A stretch of 64,000 bases of DNA from Anaeromyxobacter sp. Fw109-5 (GTDB taxonomy: Bacteria; Myxococcota; Myxococcia; Myxococcales; Anaeromyxobacteraceae). Shown one piece after another: positions 60,490 to 64,000 of the stretch (its first letter is position 1; each line of letters begins with the position of its first letter). The notes below the pieces were generated by a model. It saw only the letters and a program-made list of their open reading frames with translations. It did no database searches and was not told the origin of the DNA. Both the position numbers and the translations under genes were made by a program. The stretch spans positions 372,001 through 436,000 of the forward strand of contig NC_009675.1 in the NCBI RefSeq assembly GCF_000017505.1, written 5' to 3'.

Positions 60490-62484
60490 TCAGCGAGCCG
60501 CGAGCTGCCGGTCGATCACGGCCTTGATCTGGGCGAACGGCACGGCGCCCACGATCTTCTCGCCGTTCACGAACATGGTGGGCGTCCCCTGCGCGCCGAC
60601 CCGCGAGGCGAGCTGCTGGTCCTCCTGGATGCGCGCGCGCGCCTTGCCGCTCTGGACCGACGCCTGGAACTTCTTCGCGTCGAGCCCGATCTCGCGCGCG
60701 ATGCGGCCGTACGCGTCGGGCGAGAGCTCGCGCTGCGAGGCGAAGAGCTTGTCGTGCATCTGCCAGAACCTGCCCTGCTCGCGGGCGGCCTCGGCGGCCT
60801 CGGCGGCCGGGAGCGCCTGCTGGTGGAAGGGCAGCGGCTGGTGCTTCCACACCACCCGCACCTTGTCGCCGTAGGTGCGCTGCACCTCGTCGAGCGTGGG
60901 GCCGACGCGCGCGCAGAACGGGCACTGGAAGTCGGAGAAGAGGACGATGGTGACCGGGGCCTTGGGGTTGCCGCGGACGGGATCGTCCGTGCGGACGTCG
61001 ATCTTCTGGATGGGGCCGGGCGCGGGGGCCTGCGCCGCGGCGGGGACCGGCGCGGCGGGGGCGGCGGCCACGTTGGCGTCGCACGCGCGATCGTAGAAGC
61101 CCGCGTCGGGCCTGGCGCCGCCGAGCAGCGCGTCCGCCTTCTTCAGCTCCTCGTCCGCGACCGCCTTCATGCGGTCGAACGGCTGCGCGCCGACGAGCTG
61201 GCGGCAGTTGAAGAACAGGGTGGGGGTGCCGCTCGCGCCCACGGAGGCGCCGAGGCGCATGTCCTCCTGGATGCGGGGCTCGTGCTTCTTCGACTGGAGC
61301 GCCTGCTCGAGCTTGCGCGCGTCGAGGCCGATCTCCTTCGCGTACCGCGCCAGGCTGGCGTCGTCGAGCGCGCGCTGGTTCTCGAAGAGCTTGTCGTGCA
61401 GCTGCCAGAACTTGCCCTGCTCGCGCGCCGCCTCGGCGGCGAGGGCGGCCGGCATCGCCTGCTGGTGGAAGCCCAGCGGCTGGTGCTTCCAGACGACGCG
61501 GAGCTGGCCGGGGTACGCCTCCTCGAGCTGCTTCAGCGTGGGCTCCACGCGCGCGCAGAACGGGCACTGGAAGTCGGAGAAGAGGACCACCGTCAGCTTC
61601 GCGCTGGCCGGGCCGCGGGCCGGATCGTCGGCGCGGAGGGGCACCTTGCGGTAGACCGCGGCGGGCGCGGCTGCGGGCGCCTTGGGCGCGCCGTCCTGCG
61701 GGGCGGCCTGGCCCGTGGGCGTCGGGAGGTAGACCGGCCGGGACGAGGCGCTCTCCATGATCTTCGCGTAGACCCCGGAGGCGGGCGTGCCGCCCTGCAC
61801 GAGGGCCTCGGCCTTCTTCAGCTCCTCGGCGACCAGCGCGCGGAACGTCTCGAACGGCTGGGCGCCGGCCAGCTTGCGGCCGTTGATGAAGAAGGACGGG
61901 GTCGCGGGGGCGCCCACCGACTGGACCACCCGCTGGTCGCGCTGGATCCGGTCCTTGTGCTTGCCCGAGGCGATCGCCTCCTTCACCTTGGCGGCGTCGA
62001 TCCCGATCTCCTGCGCGGCGCGCTCGATGCTCGCGTCGTCGAGCGCGGGCGCGAGCTCGAAGAGCTTGTCGTGCATCGCCCAGAACTTGGCGTCGCCGCC
62101 CTGCGCGCGCGCCTCCTCGGCCGCGATCGCGGCGGGGAGCGCCCGCGCGTGGAACGGCAGCGGGTTGTGCCGGAACGAGAAGCGGAGCTTGCCCGGGAAG
62201 GCCTCCTCGAGCTGCTTCAGCGTCGGCCCGACGCGCTTGCAGAAGGGGCACTCGAAGTCGGACGACTCGACGATGGTGACGAGCGCGTCCGCGGGGCCGC
62301 GCAGCGGCGTGTCGTCGACGGGCACGCGGTAGACCGCGCTCGGGTCCTCCACCGGACGGGCGGGACGCTGCTGCGCCTGCCCGGAGGGCCGCGCGCCGCG
62401 GCCGCCGCCGTCGATGGCGCCCCGCGAGAAGAAGCCCACCGAGAACCCGATGACGAGGGCGATGATCCAGCTGACGTGCCTCAT
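60490..62484 (-). CDS. Membrane-anchored thiol-disulfide protein with three DsbA-like domains
   Basis: A 664-residue protein. Residues 5-20 form an N-terminal membrane anchor, the rest is periplasmic. Three complete DsbA/DsbG-like (thioredoxin_4) domains follow, each with a Cys-Pro-Phe-Cys site (79-82, 307-310, 521-524) and a cis-Pro loop (Thr-Pro at about 195, 420 and 634). Ala/Pro-rich linkers separate them (about 250-275 and 470-492). Domains 2 and 3 are more alike than domain 1. Domain 2 has an extra Cys in Phe-Phe-Asn-Cys-Arg near 427, and a Cys lies at about 468. TAGGAG precedes the ATG. Single proteins normally have one such domain. Confidence 0.87.
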   Translation of the reverse strand: MRHVSWIIALVIGFSVGFFSRGAIDGGGRGARPSGQAQQRPARPVEDPSAVYRVPVDDTPLRGPADALVTIVESSDFECPFCKRVGPTLKQLEEAFPGKLRFSFRHNPLPFHARALPAAIAAEEARAQGGDAKFWAMHDKLFELAPALDDASIERAAQEIGIDAAKVKEAIASGKHKDRIQRDQRVVQSVGAPATPSFFINGRKLAGAQPFETFRALVAEELKKAEALVQGGTPASGVYAKIMESASSRPVYLPTPTGQAAPQDGAPKAPAAAPAAVYRKVPLRADDPARGPASAKLTVVLFSDFQCPFCARVEPTLKQLEEAYPGQLRVVWKHQPLGFHQQAMPAALAAEAAREQGKFWQLHDKLFENQRALDDASLARYAKEIGLDARKLEQALQSKKHEPRIQEDMRLGASVGASGTPTLFFNCRQLVGAQPFDRMKAVADEELKKADALLGGARPDAGFYDRACDANVAAAPAAPVPAAAQAPAPGPIQKIDVRTDDPVRGNPKAPVTIVLFSDFQCPFCARVGPTLDEVQRTYGDKVRVVWKHQPLPFHQQALPAAEAAEAAREQGRFWQMHDKLFASQRELSPDAYGRIAREIGLDAKKFQASVQSGKARARIQEDQQLASRVGAQGTPTMFVNGEKIVGAVPFAQIKAVIDRQLAAR

Positions 62485-62635
62485 GTCGAAGCGTCTCCTA
62501 CGCGTGCGAGTGCGTGCCGCGCATCTATCACGAAATCCCGAGCACCGACAAACGGATGTGCCTCCGCGCGGGGCAGCGCGCGTCCCCCGGAACCGGCCGC
62601 GCGGCGGACCATTCCCGCGGCCGCGGGAGCGCTCC

Positions 62636-63673
62636 TCAGAACACCAGCGACGCGATGGCGAGCAGCTTCATCTCGCCGTCCGTCTCGCTCGTCTCCGCGC
62701 CGAGCCCGCGGCGGCGGTAGCGGTCCCAGCGGGCGGCGACGTTGAACACCGCGGACCCGTCGAGCACCTGGTAGCCGAGGCTCGCCTCGCCGGCCAGGAA
62801 CGTGTCGGCCTTGTTCCACATCTTCATGAGGTCGCCCTGGAGCGACAGCAGCACGGACGGCGGCAGGAGCAGCGTCCAGCGCAGCCGGCCCGCGCTCGCC
62901 GCGACGGGCACGTCCGACTCGGTCGCCCACGCCGCCGAGTGCTCGATGTGCGCGTCGCCGTGGTAGCGGACGAACGAGGCCTCCACCGGAGAGACGTAGT
63001 AGTAGAGGCGCATCGTGTCGCCGAGGAGCGGCAGGGAGCCCTCGAAGCACGGGAGCGTGGCGAGCTGCGCGAGCACGTTCACGCCGAGCGCGGGGTAGCG
63101 CCCGACCTCGAGGCGCCCGAGCACGAAGCGGAACTCGCGCCGGCCGATCATGAAGGCGCCCTCGATCTCGCCGTCCGACGGCAGGTAGACCTCGCTCTCG
63201 CCGCCGGTGAACATCCGCAGCCGGAGCCGCGCCGACTTGCCGAAGCCCTCGGACCACAGGCCGTCCGCCTGCGCGCCGAAGTACAGCAGCACGCCGGGGT
63301 TCTCGCGGTCGGGGTCGAGCTGCATCCCGCCGAAGCGGCCGGCCACGCCGCTCGCCATCGCGTAGCGCCAGTGGCCGATCGTCTCGTCGGGGTGCAGCGG
63401 CGCCGCCGGCGAGCCGGCGGGCGCGACGGGTGACTCGCCGATCGCGCCGCCCTGGAACGCGCCCGAGGCCGGCGCCGCGTGAGGCGGCGCCGGGCGCTGG
63501 GCCGGGGGCAGCCTCGGATCGAGCTGCGAGAGCGGCCGGGTGCCGGAGGGCGGCGGGGGGAGGGGGACGTCCCCCTCGTAGGCGGGCGGCGGCGGCGGCG
63601 GGGGGAGCGCCTCGTCCTGGGCGAGGACCGGCGCTCCGAACGCGAGGGCGATCGCGACGGCGAGGCGTCTCAT
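62636..63673 (-). CDS. Exported outer-membrane-type protein, hypothetical
   Basis: A 345-residue protein with signal peptide (Arg-Arg-Leu-Ala-Val-Ala-Ile-Ala-Leu-Ala-Phe-Gly-Ala-Pro-Val-Leu-Ala) and a long Pro-rich stretch (about residues 22-85). From about residue 100 it is beta-rich with many Gly and aromatic residues, ending in Leu-Val-Phe. This fits a beta-barrel or barrel-like surface protein. ATG at 63673 has GGGAGAG upstream. It probably forms a unit with the partial gene to the right. Confidence 0.68.
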   Translation of the reverse strand: MRRLAVAIALAFGAPVLAQDEALPPPPPPPAYEGDVPLPPPPSGTRPLSQLDPRLPPAQRPAPPHAAPASGAFQGGAIGESPVAPAGSPAAPLHPDETIGHWRYAMASGVAGRFGGMQLDPDRENPGVLLYFGAQADGLWSEGFGKSARLRLRMFTGGESEVYLPSDGEIEGAFMIGRREFRFVLGRLEVGRYPALGVNVLAQLATLPCFEGSLPLLGDTMRLYYYVSPVEASFVRYHGDAHIEHSAAWATESDVPVAASAGRLRWTLLLPPSVLLSLQGDLMKMWNKADTFLAGEASLGYQVLDGSAVFNVAARWDRYRRRGLGAETSETDGEMKLLAIASLVF

Positions 63674-63692
63674 GCTGGCTCTCCCACGATGG

Positions 63693-64000
63693 CTAGAAGC
63701 GGAAGGTCGCGCCGGCGCGCGCGAGGAGCGGGACCCCGGCCTCGGACGACAGCGGCGCGCCCCCGTCGACCTCCGCGAAGAGGCCGAGGACGCTCGTGAA
63801 GCGGAGCTCCGCCGCGACACCGAGGAGGAGCCAGCGCCACTCCATCGAGCGGTCGCGGGCGTTGGAGCCGTCGAAGGCGAGCCGGACCTGGATCGGGAGG
63901 GTCTGCAGCGACCAGCGGATGCCGGGGCGCAGCGCCCAGTGCGTGTCGGGATCGAGCCCCAGCACGACGCCGATCTCGGGCCGCAGGCCGGTGGACTCGA
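63693..64000 (-). CDS. C-terminal part of an outer-membrane-type protein, cut by the window edge
   Basis: The frame runs from the right edge (Glu-Ser-Thr-Gly-Leu-Arg-Pro-Glu-Ile-Gly-Val-Val-Leu-Gly) to a TAG at 63693-63695. About 102 residues are visible; beta-strand-like segments end in Ala-Gly-Ala-Thr-Phe-Arg-Phe, with the terminal Phe typical of barrels. It lies 19 bases upstream of the preceding gene on the same strand. The N-terminus is outside the window. Confidence 0.65.
   Translation of the reverse strand, partial: ESTGLRPEIGVVLGLDPDTHWALRPGIRWSLQTLPIQVRLAFDGSNARDRSMEWRWLLLGVAAELRFTSVLGLFAEVDGGAPLSSEAGVPLLARAGATFRF

Overview
The window comes from a very GC-rich (roughly 73-75 %) Gram-negative chromosome. 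Codon third positions are almost all G or C and GTG/TTG starts are common. The gene set points to a myxobacterium of the Anaeromyxobacter type (inference from gene content, not from a marker gene): a Ser/Thr kinase of the myxobacterial style, a TIGR04551-like outer-membrane protein, a spmA/spmB pair, methylmalonyl-CoA epimerase, many lipoproteins, GT4/GT25/GT87 glycosyltransferases, and complete anabolic operons. No rRNA, tRNA, CRISPR array or prophage was recognised.

Layout. 1-4.2 kb: tail of a gene, an outer-membrane protein, MiaE, a zinc alcohol dehydrogenase, HisC and a small membrane protein. 4.28-5.52 kb: a degraded group II intron sitting just past a terminator hairpin; its maturase gene carries two frameshifts, a deletion and an internal inversion. 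5.6-12.7 kb: YdcZ-type membrane protein, arginase-family enzyme, PepA, Ser/Thr kinase, GT4 and QueF. 12.9-24.6 kb: OPT transporter, an envelope-polysaccharide group (membrane glycosyltransferase-like protein plus Wzx-type flippase), a pectin-acetylesterase-like lipoprotein, quinone oxidoreductase, GT87, a 4Fe-4S protein and a J-domain protein. 24.6-34.8 kb: methyltransferase, lipoproteins, acyl-ACP thioesterase, an HNH fragment between hexanucleotide arrays, SpmA/SpmB, transglutaminase-like lipoprotein, methylmalonyl-CoA epimerase, porin-like protein and OsmC.

34.9-41.9 kb is a long + strand operon for arginine/lysine supply: argH, a small LptM-like lipoprotein, lysA, dapA, dapB, a fumarylacetoacetase-family protein, folK and a TPR lipoprotein, mostly with overlapping stop/start codons. 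42-48.3 kb holds GST, FmdE-like, DUF2238-like, class II aldolase with KdsD, transaldolase and a lipase-like hydrolase. 48.5-50.5 kb holds two tandem DAHP synthases (entry to aromatic biosynthesis) that converge on the complete tryptophan operon panD-trpE-G-D-C-F-B-A on the minus strand (50.8-58.2 kb). 58.3-64 kb holds GT25, GT4, a thiol-disulfide protein with three DsbA-like domains in one chain, and two outer-membrane-type proteins, the last cut by the window edge.

The most unusual content is non-coding. (1) A composite dispersed repeat occurs three times (about 29.29, 32.21 and 55.98 kb). The trp-operon copy carries two REP-like cores at exactly the places where the 32.2-kb copy has only short sequence. 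The cores keep constant arms but each has a different palindromic centre. (2) Arrays of the hexamers GACCCC and GACCGC occur at four places; in one they encode the whole Thr-Pro/Ala tail of a lipoprotein. (3) The group II intron remnant is rearranged.
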